Origin: Chaetoderma sp. LZ-2023a
Taxonomy: Eukaryota > Mollusca > Caudofoveata > Chaetodermatida > Chaetodermatidae
Length of the DNA stretch: 64,000 nucleotides
Reading direction: 5' to 3'
Assembly: GCA_034401795.1 (NCBI GenBank)
Contig: CM067366.1
Location: 76,470,207-76,534,206 of the forward strand
Below the pieces are notes generated by a model. The model made no database searches, was not told the origin of the DNA, and was given only the letters and a program-made list of their open reading frames with translations. Position 1 is the stretch's first letter; every line of letters starts with the position of its first letter. Position numbers and translations under genes: made by a program. Of this stretch, positions 52,691-64,000 are shown in pieces.

Positions 52691-54411
52691 CAAATAAATA
52701 ATCTTGTATTAATGGTATGTTCGGTTGGAATGCTAACCAAGACTTGGTGGTGATGGATTGTATCCTGGGTTAAAAAGAAGTTAACCCTAATACCGATGAA
52801 TATATATCTCATTTTCACCGATACCATACAGGTAAACTGTTGAATATTTTGAAATTAATTTGACGTCGCTAACGTAAAACTATTTTTTGTTGTATATTTT
52901 GATTGACTTTTAACCGTCATTACGCACAAATTGTTTTTTAAATACTTTGCAATAACGTCAATCGTTTTAGATACGATGGTTAAAATGTGGTCATTATATC
53001 TCTGAGGGTTCCGTTTATAAAATTGTATGTAGAGCGTACTTATGCTAAAAAGATTATTTGTTGCGTTTGATTTAACCATACGTCTTGAATAGCCGTGAGA
53101 TCGGTCCTTAATCGAGTTACAAACACGGCACGTGTTAATAATGAAAGAATGTTAAAACACCACCCATCTCGTTCTAAGCACGGGATATTACAATGTCCTC
53201 GACGAGAGTTTAAAAAAATCGATAATAACTCCTGCAACCGCTCACCAGCTATTGCTGTTTACCGACGCTTAAAGATACGACAATTAAGAGCAACATTACA
53301 AGGGTAGTAGCATAATCAGGGATGGCCGTTTACTACAAATATAAATATATCCGTGTGGCTACAGAGCTGTGATACGTTATAACCATGTTTTTTACTATAT
53401 AATTCAGTCCTGCCCTAAGCGACCACCTCGTGTTACGCCATTACATGGATGCTATTAACCCTTTTTAACCCTCGAATTTCTTCAAGAAAATGTCCATTGT
53501 CTTCATCATAGTACAAGAGAAGACTGTTTTTGAAAACTTATCATCGGAATGACTGGCACTGCAGGCTATTCATTTGTCTAGTCATTGCGCCGGCAAACAC
53601 CCCCCCCCCCACCCCCACCAACCACCATCATCATCACCAACACCCACCACCACCAACACTACGACCTACACCCAACACCATGCATTAACCCCACCACCAC
53701 CCACGCACCCGCCAACCCATAGCGAATTTCTTCATATTCATACTTGCATCCTAAGAGAAGACTATTTTTGAAAATTTATCACCAGAATGACTGACTCTGA
53801 CAGCTATCCATTTATCTAGACATTGTGGTCGGAATGTGTGAGAGCTCTGTGTTTGAAAAAAATGGCATATAGGTTGGAGAGGGTATGGCAATGAGGATTT
53901 AATAAACGTCTCGCCCGTATGCACACGTGCTAATACGCGATACATCTAGTTATACGTTGTGCACTTGTGCGTAGGTGCGTGCGTGCAACACTATGACCTA
54001 CACCCAACACCAGGCATTAACCCCACCACCAACACCCACCCACCCGACAACCCATAGCGAATTTCTTCATATTCATACTTGCAGCCCTAGAGAAGAATAT
54101 CTTTGAAAATGTATCATCGGAATGAGTGCCTCTGACAGCTATCCATGTGTCTAGACATTGTGGTCGTAATGTGTGAGAGCGCGGTGTCAGAAAAATGGTA
54201 TATAGGTTGGAGAGGGTATGTCGTGAGGGTTTAATATAGGTCACGCTCGAATGCACACGTGCTAATACGCGATACTGCTAGTTATACGTTGTGCCCTTGT
54301 GCGTAGGTGCGTGCGTGCCGTGGTGTGCGCGTGCGTGCGCCAGAAGACTTTTTGAAAAATTTTCATCGGAATGACTGGCTCTGCTGGCTAAAATGTATAC
54401 GTGTTGTGATT
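52691..54411. repeat. Central region of copy 2 upstream of gene A
   Basis: Direct match to 5794-7430 in copy 1. CACCACCAACACC-rich tracts follow GAATGACTGGC-type motifs near 53540 and 54370. No gene seen. Confidence 0.65.
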
Positions 54412-54778
54412 TTGCGGGCGTATGGTGCGGATTGCGGGCGCATGATGCGGATTTGCGGGCATATGTTGCGGATTGCGGGCGCATGATGCAGATTTGCGGG
54501 CGTATGTTGCGGATTTGCGGGTGTGTGTTTGGGCTGGCACCAAGTGTATGTACATGCCTGAACATGCATACACGCCAAAATGCATGCATACATGTGCGGC
54601 CGCATGCGGGCTGCATTTGCGGATTTGCGGGCGTATGTTGCGGATTGCGGGGGCATGATGTGGATTGCGGGCGTATGTTGTGGATTGCGGGCACATGATG
54701 CGGATTTGTGGGCGTATGATGCGTATTGCGGGCGTGTGTTGCGGATTTGCGGGTGCATATTGGGGATTTGCGGCCGCA
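54412..54778. repeat. GC-rich minisatellite upstream of gene A, copy 2
   Basis: About 370 bp of the GCGGATTGCGGGCGYATG family with one long higher-order segment, versus about 790 bp in copy 1. Confidence 0.9.
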
Positions 54779-54791
54779 GTACATATAATCC

Positions 54792-54856
54792 TATAAATGG
54801 TACAAATTCAATCCCTTTTCTCATTCCCGTTTAAGCATCGCAAAGTGGTTGGACGT
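54792..54856 (+). promoter_or_regulatory. Core promoter of gene A, copy 2
   Basis: TATAAA at 54792-54797, Inr TCATTC with A at 54823 (31 bp), and GGACGT at 54851-54856 (+29). The predicted 5' UTR to the ATG at 54940 is 117 nt. Confidence 0.72.
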
Positions 54857-54939
54857 GTAACTGCAGAGTAGTTAGGCGGTCAGATTTCTTTGAAGAACCT
54901 TGTAACTTGAATACTTGCTAGATTTATCCTATAATCAAT

Positions 54940-55554
54940 ATGCCGAGACAGAAATGCTTTGAATGTGGTTCAACTTTTAATAGGTCAAATGACCTGAAGC
55001 GGCATAAGATCCGATTCCATAACGATAAAGACAGCAAAAATCTAGACAGTGAAGATGAAGAAATGACAGAGATGAATAGTGACGATGATGAGCCAGCGGA
55101 GTCGGAGTGTGAAGACAGTGATGACTCAGCGGAGACTGAGAGTGAAGATGAAGGTGAAGATGAAAAAGAAGACATAGGCAATGAGGAACTATTTACCATA
55201 TTCCAAAATATTAAGCAGGTCTTAGACGCTGAACAATCAGGTTTAGAAGATGAGGATGGTGAACTGGACACAGACCCAAATGGTGTAGGCAATGTGTCTA
55301 TTTCCGTATATGCTGATGCTTTAGTTACAAAGTGTATAGACATAATGTTCCAGTGGAGAAGATTACAGAACTCTACGCTCATTAAAATAATTCGTCAGGA
55401 AATTAAAGATTTTATCGACGAGGGGTACGCATACGATGAAGCAGTCGTCTCAGCTTTTCGAAAAATAAAGTTTTTGATCAAGAAGTACATAAGGAACCAT
55501 CTAGATGCTGAGGATAATGATGATGATTCTGACGGTGATAGATCTGATCCATAA
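54940..55554 (+). CDS. Gene A, intact: 204-aa C2H2 zinc-finger protein with acidic middle
   Basis: I do not recognise a named family. Residues 5-27 form a classical C2H2 finger (C6-X2-C9-X12-H22-X4-H27, with F13 and L19 in the core positions), so nuclear nucleic-acid binding is likely. Residues about 28-115 are rich in Asp, Glu and Ser, like an acidic activation or histone-mimic region. Residues about 120-190 look helical and conserved between copies ('VYADALVTKCIDIM', 'LIKIIRQEIKDFIDEGYAYD'), ending in a second acidic tail. There is no transposase DDE/DDD pattern. The ATG has A at -3. It is the only gene in the centre of the element, with its own promoter, minisatellite and poly(A) signal. 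The relative in copy 1 is broken, so this is the reference copy. Confidence 0.78.
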   Translation: MPRQKCFECGSTFNRSNDLKRHKIRFHNDKDSKNLDSEDEEMTEMNSDDDEPAESECEDSDDSAETESEDEGEDEKEDIGNEELFTIFQNIKQVLDAEQSGLEDEDGELDTDPNGVGNVSISVYADALVTKCIDIMFQWRRLQNSTLIKIIRQEIKDFIDEGYAYDEAVVSAFRKIKFLIKKYIRNHLDAEDNDDDSDGDRSDP

Positions 55555-55666
55555 GGAATCAGTCATCGATAAATGGATCTCCAGAACAGTGACTATTTGT
55601 TTATACTACAGCAACTATACGTTTTATCATATGTAATATTTACTTCAATGTAAAAATATGGATACA

Positions 55667-55672
55667 AATAAA
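55667..55672 (+). terminator. Poly(A) signal AATAAA for gene A
   Basis: About 113 bp after the stop, followed by a GGT-rich tract. No histone-type stem-loop is present, unlike gene B. Confidence 0.65.
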
Positions 55673-55771
55673 ACATTGGTTCTTTATGCGCGTATTGATT
55701 TGATGATTGTAGCTGCCCAGCCAGGTCCCCCCCCCCACATCCCTGAATATACAAATCGGAGTGCTGTTGTA

Positions 55772-55985
55772 CTTGGTGGTGGTGGTGGTGGTGGCGGTGG
55801 GGTTGGCGGTTGATGAAAATAGGTGTTGTGGTGGATGATGGTGGTGGGGTTAATACTTGGTGGTGGGTGTTGGTGCTTAGTGGGTAGTGGTGCTGATGGT
55901 TATAGAGGGATGGTGATGGTGGTGATGGTGGTGATGGTGATGGTGGCTGTAATGATGGTCGGTATTGGTAGTAGGTGGTTGCGCC
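55772..55985. repeat. (GGT)-rich simple repeat
   Basis: Counterpart of 9168-9345. Confidence 0.85.
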
Positions 55986-56169
55986 ACAATGTCCAGACAA
56001 TGGTTAGCCAACCATATTATTTTTGTTGTCAGGGGTCTCATTGACTAGGTACTCATAATGCATTCATACTGTGTGTACCCGGAGATGGTAATTTTTCCTA
56101 GTTTTATTACCTTTAACTGGCTGACTGGTGAGGTGTTTGAGACATTTCAGGGATCTACTTCCTAGCAAA

Positions 56170-57280
56170 ATATTATGGAAACGCTTTGAGCAAAAGTTGA
56201 TGCAGACAGACAAATTATTTTCAAAATATTCACTAAATATCATGGAAATGATTTGATAGAAAGTTGTTGCTAACACGGCAGTCAAATTATTTTCAAAATA
56301 TTCGTACAATGCGCATTGCCGACCTTGTAAACGAGTATGCTAGTATACCTCATCCCTCGTGCCAGGCAGCACCGTGCTAGCATACCTCATACCTCCTCCT
56401 CCTCACTCGTTCGACCTCAATTATGCGACCACCTCTACACTAATTCAAGGGATGTTATTTTCTGATCTTTCAAACCTAAATCATGGCGCATTGGTAGTTT
56501 AAGCGAATAGTTTTGATACTAATTTGGCATAGGAAGCTACAATTCGCACTAGCGCCTTCGTGCGCACAAACTCTTAAAAAAGTGCTGTTCAATGCGACAA
56601 TTTGACATAGGAAGCCACGATTCCGCTTAGTTTCAAAATACTTTTTTACTAAACCACGAGGGACCACATCGACCACCTAATACGTTAAACAATACAAGGG
56701 TGCTCGTTAGTATTCGTCAACGATGACGACAGTGGACATTGTTCCTACCATTTGTATAACAATTTTTAAAATTTAATAATTAAATGGCTGACGCTTCAAA
56801 GACCACTCCTTAAATACGAGGCGCATGATTATTATCTATGTAATATTATGCATACAACATCGCTTGACTTAGCTATATATTACCCGCATAGAGATGTACT
56901 TTGCTCTCTTTTAAAAAATTAAATGACTGGTAGGAAGCCGCTTAGTTTCATGTTTGAGGGTTTTAAATGAAGGTTAACGCGTTTGCATACAAATTGAAGG
57001 ATTAAAAGCGAATCATAGATGAGTTATGCACAATAACGAGGTGGTCAGAGAAAACATATTTCCCTGGATACTTTTTTAACGTGCACAGATTTTCATGCGC
57101 ATAAACCATTTAACAAACTGATCCATCGCATCTAGCCCGTGTACATATCCAAGATTTTCGCCTGCATGTATGTGTCATTATATGGAGGCCAGTAGGCGAC
57201 AGTTTGTGATAGGACACTAGTCATCTCACGCGATATTCCTTACATGTTTTGGAGTAGAGCGATGTAGTATAAACGTAAAT
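56170..57280. repeat. Inner right arm of copy 2
   Basis: Inverted partner of 51594-52690 and direct match to about 9540-10640 of copy 1. No gene seen. Confidence 0.82.
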
Positions 57281-57287
57281 GTTAATG

Positions 57288-57880
57288 CGGATTTGCGGGC
57301 GCATGTTGCGGATGGCAACAAGTATATGCACATGCCTGAACACGCATAGACGCCAAAATGCATGCGTGCATGTGCGGCCACATGCGGGCGCATGTTGCGG
57401 ATTTGCGGGCTCGTGTTATGGCTGTTGACTTGTTAACTTGTTGCGGATGGCACCAAGTATATGCACATGCCTGAACACACATACACGCCAAAATGCATAC
57501 GTACATGTGCGGCCGCATGCGGGCGCGTGTTGCGGATTTGCGGGCTCGTGTTGCGGATGGCAACACGTATATGCGTATGCCTGAACACGCATACACGCCA
57601 AAATGCATACGTACATGTGCGGCCGCATGCGGGCGCGTGTTGCGGATTTGCGGGCTCGTGTTGTGGATGGCACCAAGTATATGCACATGCCCGAACACAC
57701 ATACACGCCAAAATGCATACGTACATGTGCGGCCGCATGCGGGCGCGTGTTGCGGATTTGCGGGCTCGTGTTGCGGATGGCAACACGTATATGCGTATTC
57801 CTGAACACGCATACACGCCAAAATGCATGCGTACATGTGTGGCCGCATGCGGTCCGCATGTTGTGGATTTGCGGCCGCAG
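57288..57880. repeat. GC-rich minisatellite, right arm of copy 2
   Basis: Four higher-order units of about 110-120 bp, highly similar to each other (repeating from about 57430, 57550, 57660 and 57770). They end in GCGGCCGC at the gene B promoter. High similarity among units suggests recent amplification. Confidence 0.9.
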
Positions 57881-57892
57881 TACATATATACC

Positions 57893-57957
57893 TATAAACG
57901 GTACAAATTCAATCCATTTTCTCATTCCAGTTTAAACATTGCAAAGTGGTTGGATGT
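57893..57957 (+). promoter_or_regulatory. Core promoter of the truncated gene B
   Basis: TATAAA at 57893-57898, Inr TCATTC with A at 57924 (31 bp), and GGATGT at +29. Confidence 0.68.
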
Positions 57958-58090
57958 CTAACTGCAGGGCAGTTAGGTAACCTTAGGCAGTCAGATTTCA
58001 TCTCACGTGATATTCCTTATATATATATATATTTTTTTGGTAGTAGAGCGATGTGGTATAAATGTAAATGTTAATGTACATTTAGCTAAA

Positions 58091-58345
58091 ATGGCCAGCA
58101 GTACAAACTTTGACGGATCAGATACTGGGTATGTGCGATGTCGTTGGTGTTCCATCGATATCAGCGACACCATATGCCGACGGTCAAAACACGAGAGGGT
58201 CTGTAGGCGTATGGTCAAGAAAACAGAACCTAAAGAGATGGTGTACACCTGCAAGGAGTGCTATTGTCTATTACCAATCAAGCAGTATGACTGCTATTTT
58301 AGAGACATAAATACGATAGATAACACTATCTATATAATAGCATAG
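58091..58345 (+). pseudogene. Gene B, truncated copy fused to TIR sequence (84 aa)
   Basis: The first 67 residues match gene B at 50600-50908, including all of cluster 1 and C54, C57 and C59 of cluster 2. After 'LLPIKQY' the frame runs into TIR DNA, giving a 17-residue unrelated tail. The partner His-Cys of cluster 2, the histone-type stem-loop and the poly(A) signal are all missing. The break is a deletion of roughly 260 bp relative to the left arm, with little or no homology at the join. Substitutions relative to the intact copy are mostly outside the Cys and His positions. The promoter is intact, so it may still be transcribed. Confidence 0.78.
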
Positions 58346-58477
58346 GAAAAATTACTGTGTACGTGTCTGATTTTTTTTGAAAATTTAATGACTTTAATGA
58401 CACATTTTGCTCATATTTTTGAAATTTTAATAATTACATGACTTCATCTTTAAAGGATGGCCTTAAATACTTAAGAT

Positions 58478-58542
<65 letters not shown>

Positions 58543-60076
58543 CAACGTAGATCACTATAACCCGTTTAACGCAACGCTCTGATTTTTTTGAAAATTAAAT
58601 GACTGGGAGTTCGTTCATATTTTTAAAGAAATCTAATAATTAAATGATTGACGCTTTAAAGACATAAATATGGTAGATAAAACTATCTGTATAATATTAT
58701 ACAACATCGATCGTCAACGATGACCATTTCAACAACAATTTTGAAAATTTAATAATTAAATGACTGCCATTTTTAAAATGACTTAAACCAAGGAGGAGGT
58801 TAATGGTGACTAAACCACCAGCGGCTTATAATCAATTATTTTCAAAATTTCGTACAGAGATATCGCGCAGGACGTTGCCTCGGCGAATACGCTAGCATAT
58901 ACGTCAGCCATCCTCCTCATCCCTCGCGACACCTCTTTGAGCGACCACCTGCATTTTCTTAAAGGACCACCAGGTGAATAAAGGTGCTCATGCGCGGAGA
59001 ACAATGCCGAGCAGAGGGTGGCCGAGATAGCATTCCTCCCTCCTCCTTCGGCCACCTCTCTCTTACCTAACATCGTCTAATAAGAAAGTAAAATTTACAC
59101 AGTCAAATCGTGTTCAAAATATTCAGCAACCAATCAATTTATTCAGCAACCAATCAAAATATTCAGCAACCGATTATCATAATATTCAGCAACCAATTAT
59201 CAAAATATTCAGCTACCACTCAAATTATCATAATATTCAGCAACAAATTATCAAAATATTCGTACATCGTGCATACCTTGTAAACAAGTACGCTAGCATC
59301 GACCTCATAACCATCCAGCAATATCAACTGAGGAGGAATACTATAGCATTCCGCCTCAACTGACACAGACAGTCAAATTATTTTCAAAATATTCAACAGT
59401 TTTCCTGTATGGTATCGATGAAAATGAGATATGGGGAATTCATCGGTGAAAGGGTTAACTTCTTTTTAACCCATGATACAATCCATCACCACCAAGTCTT
59501 GGTTACCATTCCAACCGAACATACCATTAATACAAGATTATTTTTAATGTTTTGTTGCTAATCTGTCTGGTAGCTGTTGCTTACTAACAGCTTACAGACA
59601 GTCTCTAAATATTCTACAGTTTACTAATGACGTTAGCGACGAAACAGTCAAATTATTTTCAAACATCAATACCGTAATTCCTACATCCTCAACCTCATAC
59701 TCCTACAACCTCCGTTATCAGACCACCTCTTAAACTCTATTATTTTACATTACTCTCTTATTATTTTCACAACGGTAGATAACCACGGATGGGGGCGCGC
59801 CGCCGCTACGTTTAAACGTAAAATACACAACTTTAAAACTTTTAAGGGTTAACTAATTCAAAATAATAGAACATTCCAGAGTGAATATACATGTGCGGCT
59901 GGACGTCATTGTTATCGAGAAAAACCTGGCGTAACTGTTCCCTAGAATGCGTGTCGTTATAGTCGCCATTGTTCTCAACATTCCATTCCGCAAGCTTTTC
60001 CTTTGATCTCCTGAAAAACCCATTGTTCTCGAAGACCCCCTGCTGGGAAGAACAATAACGTCTAGCCTTAACTCCT
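58288..60076 (-). repeat. Right terminal inverted repeat of copy 2
   Basis: Inverted partner of 48519-50330. Its inner edge cuts into the truncated gene B copy at about 58291, so TIR sequence supplies that protein's tail. Confidence 0.88.
58484..58542. repeat. (TA)n microsatellite in right TIR
   Basis: Counterpart of 50027-50127. Confidence 0.93.
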
Positions 60077-60082
60077 TATACA
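60077..60082. repeat. 6-bp target-site duplication, right (TATACA)
   Basis: Partner of 48513-48518. Confidence 0.85.
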
Positions 60083-62924
60083 TTGCAATTAGGAATGTGA
60101 CTTAAGTTCGGAGCCACACTCTGCGCACTGGGTCTCGCAACTGTGTCTTTCAATAGGCCTAATCTGCATTGATCAGTGCCGATGCAAGTTACACAGTTTT
60201 GTTGAAGTGGCATTCTTCATGACATCACTCTTTAGCTCTTTGAATTTCGGTAGTCCATATAAAAATATAATACACAATGTTTTAATTAGCTGATCATAAT
60301 TTGCGCTTAACTTTATATTCTCCAAAAGGTTAAGACACTGGCACAGTACATTGCATCACATTGGAGCCTTGCATGCCCAGTTTACAGTCTAGAAAACAAC
60401 GCGTTTGCCTTTCTACGATCATATTCATTATCGATCCTAGAATTTAATGGGCCTTACTACGAAAATACTCATCATATTATTATCTAATGGGCCTTACTGC
60501 GAACATACTCGTGATAGTAAAATATAATTAATCTTCGCTAAATGTATGTTCGTTGCTGATAGTTAATGGCTTGAACAGGAGAGCCTATGTCCGTATGCCA
60601 TGTATGAATTTCTCCAAACTTTCAAGATGCTGGAATATGTACTCTGCTGCATATGCTTCTGTCGTTACCTAAATTATACTTATCTTTTTTAATTCATATA
60701 TATTTGCCCAGCACTATGTAACCATAGCAATGCCAATGCATCATTCAATATTACCATGGTATGTAAAATTCAATTTTTGTACGGTTAAGTATTCAGATTG
60801 TAGATGGAAGAATATCGGAGGCAAGGCCATGGGAAACCCACGCCTGTATTGCGATGGATGCACACTGAATCTCAGACTCCTATAATTGTGAACGCGTATA
60901 TGTAGAATCCTCTAAATCTTTAACATCATAATGATTAATTTGAAAATTAGTTTACTTAGGTATCCTGTTTCGTATGGCATTAACAGTAAATGAGAAACTG
61001 CCACGGGTAAATGAGTTACTGTTTGGCGCATGAGTGAATCCTGATTTGTGAAATGGTTTTGGTTTCGCAAAGTAATGTCTACAAGAAAAGCTCACTACAC
61101 ACTGGTTACAGTAAACAAGCATACACTTTAATAACATAGAGGTTTTTCATTTGTCTCATGACGAATGTTAGTTAAGTGAAACGTTTCGGTTTTTTCTAAC
61201 TCATACATTACAACACATTCAACAGTAAACACATGTACCTCATCTTAGAACCATTGCTATATGGTCAATGCTGGACAACCAGCATAACGCTAGCAATTGC
61301 GTGTGAAAAATAATCCCAAACATGTCAATCATCAGTTACTGTTTGCTGTGTAAAAGAGGATAGGGAGCTCAAGCATTAGTGTATAGAATGATTCAATTTA
61401 AAATAAGTGTACATTCCTTCATTGAACAGCATACATAGGTGGGATTTTGTTAGCGCGTCAACGAACTGGATGACGTTTCAAAATGGCAAGCTTAGTGCTA
61501 GCAACGGTTGGGTGGGTCGAAGATCTGGCATTGGTAACTACTTGACATTGTATATATTGCATGCAATGATTCATGACATGAACAGATTCATGGTAATGAA
61601 AAGAGTCCTTTCAAAAATTTCGGCTGAGGACAAGACACAGTGGACAAAAGCGAAGAAGGACTGATTCGCAGATGTAGGAGTGTTCTATTATGACGGGCGC
61701 AGAATACAGAAATGATACATACATACTCCTCAGGATTGTGTTGCTACACAGAGTTTTGCGTGATTGATGTGTATGTAGGCAAGGTGTTTGTAGACAACAA
61801 CACTGATTTCAACTTATTTTGATTTTAGTTGTACATATTTATTGGACTGAACTGGAATTGGAAGGGTGGAAAAACAGTAATATACATATATGGTAGCAAT
61901 TCTGTATTCGTTTTATTGAATACGATCTCAAATACAGATATGGAAATGTAGTATTAAGCAACACAATTTTATTTGTTAAACGATGGTAGTCGTTGCTGAT
62001 GTTGATCCCTAAGTCCCTTGAACCTTTAGTAAATTGATGGTGATGCAATCACGTTCTGTAGAGGTACTGACTTTCCTAAATGACAACAATGTCTGTGGAT
62101 GCAGGTTAAATACACGATAAGAGCGTATTTGAAAAATGCATTTTGTAAGTGTGACGACGGTTGCTATCATATGATCGTAAGATCATACATAGCAATCACA
62201 TGTCTATACAATCACGTTAGCTTATGCCACCCGCACCATATTTGGACTCCAAATCCGCTACAATATAGGTAGACAGATTGTTATTCAGTCTTGCATGCTT
62301 TCTGGTTGATTTAATGAAATACATTACTTCATGTCAATTATAAAAGCGTAGGGGATATTCGTAATCGAGATTTACATTTATACACAATTTATATCAGTTA
62401 GAATTAAGATAATTGTATTTGTTATTATGATTAGGTTATAATCAATGTAGATTTCATTAGTTATAAAATGTTTGGAATCTCTATGGATTTTTTGAGCAGT
62501 TATGTAGGAGTTACAAATCAACATGTTGTTGTATATCCGCGTGATCCAGACGGGTCACAATACATTGTGTGCATGTGTTAAAATCGTCGCCTCGACAAGC
62601 ATTCGGTGGTTGGCATTCGTGAGAGTTAGTTGTACCTTAGCGAAGTTGTGATGTAGGCAGCCATCGTCTCACGTGTATATATTTCTACGCTGGCCATATA
62701 CACCGGTGTGGCTAAGAGAATGTTTCCATTGTGAAGTTCAAATATAAAAATGAGTTTATCAGCAGTCCTCATACAGATTCGTAAATAGATATGGGCGCCG
62801 TCTCAGTTTAGGGCCCATTAACAGTTAATTCACGTTTGTCCAGTCAATATACGTTTTGATTTGTGGGCACAATAGGAACTTTCATCCAAGAATCTCTTCA
62901 TGACTTTGGGTCATTAATATCAGC
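60083..62924. other. No gene recognised
   Basis: Ordinary AT-rich sequence. The open frames present are short and carry no domain I recognise. Confidence 0.5.
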
Positions 62925-63165
62925 TATAGCCAGGTCTCCAGCTCCTGGTAATATCATCTGTAGCCAGGTCTCCAGCTCCTGGTATTGTCATCTGCAGCCA
63001 GGTCTCAAGCTCCTGGTAATATCATCCATGACCAGATTTCCAGCTTCAAATAATATCGTGCGTAACCAGGTCTCCAGCTCTGGGTCATCATTAACTATCA
63101 CCAGATAACCAGCTCCTGGTTAACGTGGTTGTGGGTCAGATAACCAGCTTCTGGCCATTCGCTAA
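62925..63165. repeat. 34-bp minisatellite (CCAGGTCTCCAGCTCCTGGT)
   Basis: Six to seven units with a 34-bp period (starts near 62929, 62963 and 62997). The first three are well conserved and later ones diverge. Each unit contains the near-palindrome CCAG-CTCCAGCTCCTGG. The 81-residue open frame over it is a by-product. Confidence 0.88.
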
Positions 63166-63479
63166 TCCATCACATCTTTAGCTTCTGGCGGCCCGTGGCC
63201 AGGCCTTTTCAGCATTTCAGATCCGCCTACGTCATAAGATAAATTCTGGTCGTTTATATTTTTGTGTTACGCGTTCGTCTGGGTGCACCCACATCTTTCC
63301 GTCGTCTTCAATACGATATCAGAATTCGTATTGTGATCATTCGTCCGCAGGACCCTTTCGTCTTCAAGCCACACAGAAATGACTGTTTCTATTGAGCATT
63401 TACTACAGCTATTCTAAATTCAGGTCGTATATTATTGATTTCTTATATGAACATTTTATATTGATTGTTGTCATACCTA

Positions 63480-64000
63480 TTAACACATTAATTAGATTAA
63501 TAGTTTCAAGGTTACTCTCTGAACCAAGAACCGTTAAGTCTTAAGTTTATCGACATAACATCATACATGCTGAATTTTGAGCATTTATGAATTCTGAAGT
63601 GAACTAAATCATCTGTGATATTCTTTGAGGATTGATCTAAATGACATCGGATCGAAAAATCGATTTGATGTGATTGTTATCAAAACTCAAAGAAAGAGCA
63701 GGGATTGGATCAACCAGGATCAATCCGTTGGATCGATAATGGTCGTTTCGATCTAGATATGACTTCAAGGATTAGAGTTCTTATTTTGGGTCAAATTAGT
63801 TTATGAATATTCAACGTAAGAGATTGAGGGTTTCAGTAGTTATAATTTTGAAATCCTGCTTCATCAGAATCATTTTTATATTCATATAATATATCAATTG
63901 TAACAATCATGTCAACTGTAAAATACTGCTATAATTTTGCAACAGATCAGAAAGTAGGCAAAAATGAATGAATATTATTTTTCATATCTGTCTTTGTTTA
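63480..64000 (+). repeat. Dispersed repeat, copy 2
   Basis: Matches 23500-24240 in the same orientation and runs off the window end. Confidence 0.7.

Noticed and set aside
57282..57961. Open frames of 100-190 codons across the right-arm minisatellite
   Set aside because: Same artefact as at 7.3-8.3 kb; open on both strands and explained by the repeat.

Overview
This window looks like gene-poor, repeat-rich DNA from a marine invertebrate nuclear genome. It has long microsatellites, a 500-base run of N (scaffold gap), a decayed LINE reverse transcriptase, and families of short palindromic elements. The 'TTAGCTCACCTGGCC' and 'ATACGCCCAC...GTCCGTCC' repeats are of a kind I associate with mollusc genomes, so a mollusc (or another lophotrochozoan) is my best guess. 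I see no convincing host protein-coding gene and no rRNA, tRNA or CRISPR.

The most interesting content is two copies of one large inverted-repeat mobile element, at 4305-12281 (8.0 kb) and 48519-60076 (11.6 kb). Each is flanked by a perfect 6-bp target-site duplication (GGTGTG and TATACA). Each starts with AGNAGTTAAGG and ends with its complement, and each has terminal inverted repeats of about 1.4-1.8 kb. In the second copy the inverted arms extend to about 4 kb. A 6-bp duplication, AG termini and very long TIRs fit the Polinton/Maverick group, but no polymerase, integrase or capsid gene is present, so the copies would be non-autonomous derivatives or an unnamed family. The element carries two small zinc-finger genes. 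Gene A (C2H2 finger, acidic middle, helical C-terminus) is intact at 54940-55554 and broken at 8379-8959. Gene B (two Cys/His clusters) is intact on the minus strand at 50600-50908 and truncated at 58091-58345. Every gene copy, plus one orphan site, has the same core promoter: TATAAA, then 31 bp later an Inr, then a DPE-like GGAYGT. A GC-rich minisatellite abuts each promoter. Just downstream of the intact gene B stop codon is a perfect match to the histone mRNA 3' stem-loop, followed by a purine-rich, U7-type downstream element.

Layout: 1-3677 is a nearly identical tandem duplication of about 2 kb around trinucleotide and GT/GGGT arrays. 4305-12281 is element copy 1. 12288-30148 is repeat-derived DNA, including large palindromes, TTAGCTCACC-type elements (21.4-27.1 kb) and a TIR element with 162-bp internal repeats. 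30149-30648 is the gap. 30655-33980 and 45005-48195 are an old 3.2-kb direct duplication. 36.6-37.0, 44.3-44.7 and 15.5-15.9 kb are copies of a repeat with a central 90-bp hairpin. 43285-43930 is the LINE fragment. 48519-60076 is element copy 2. 60083-64000 has no visible gene, with a 34-bp minisatellite near 63 kb and a dispersed repeat at the end. The small hairpins outside the large element share arm sequence with motifs repeated inside its arms, so the two are probably related.
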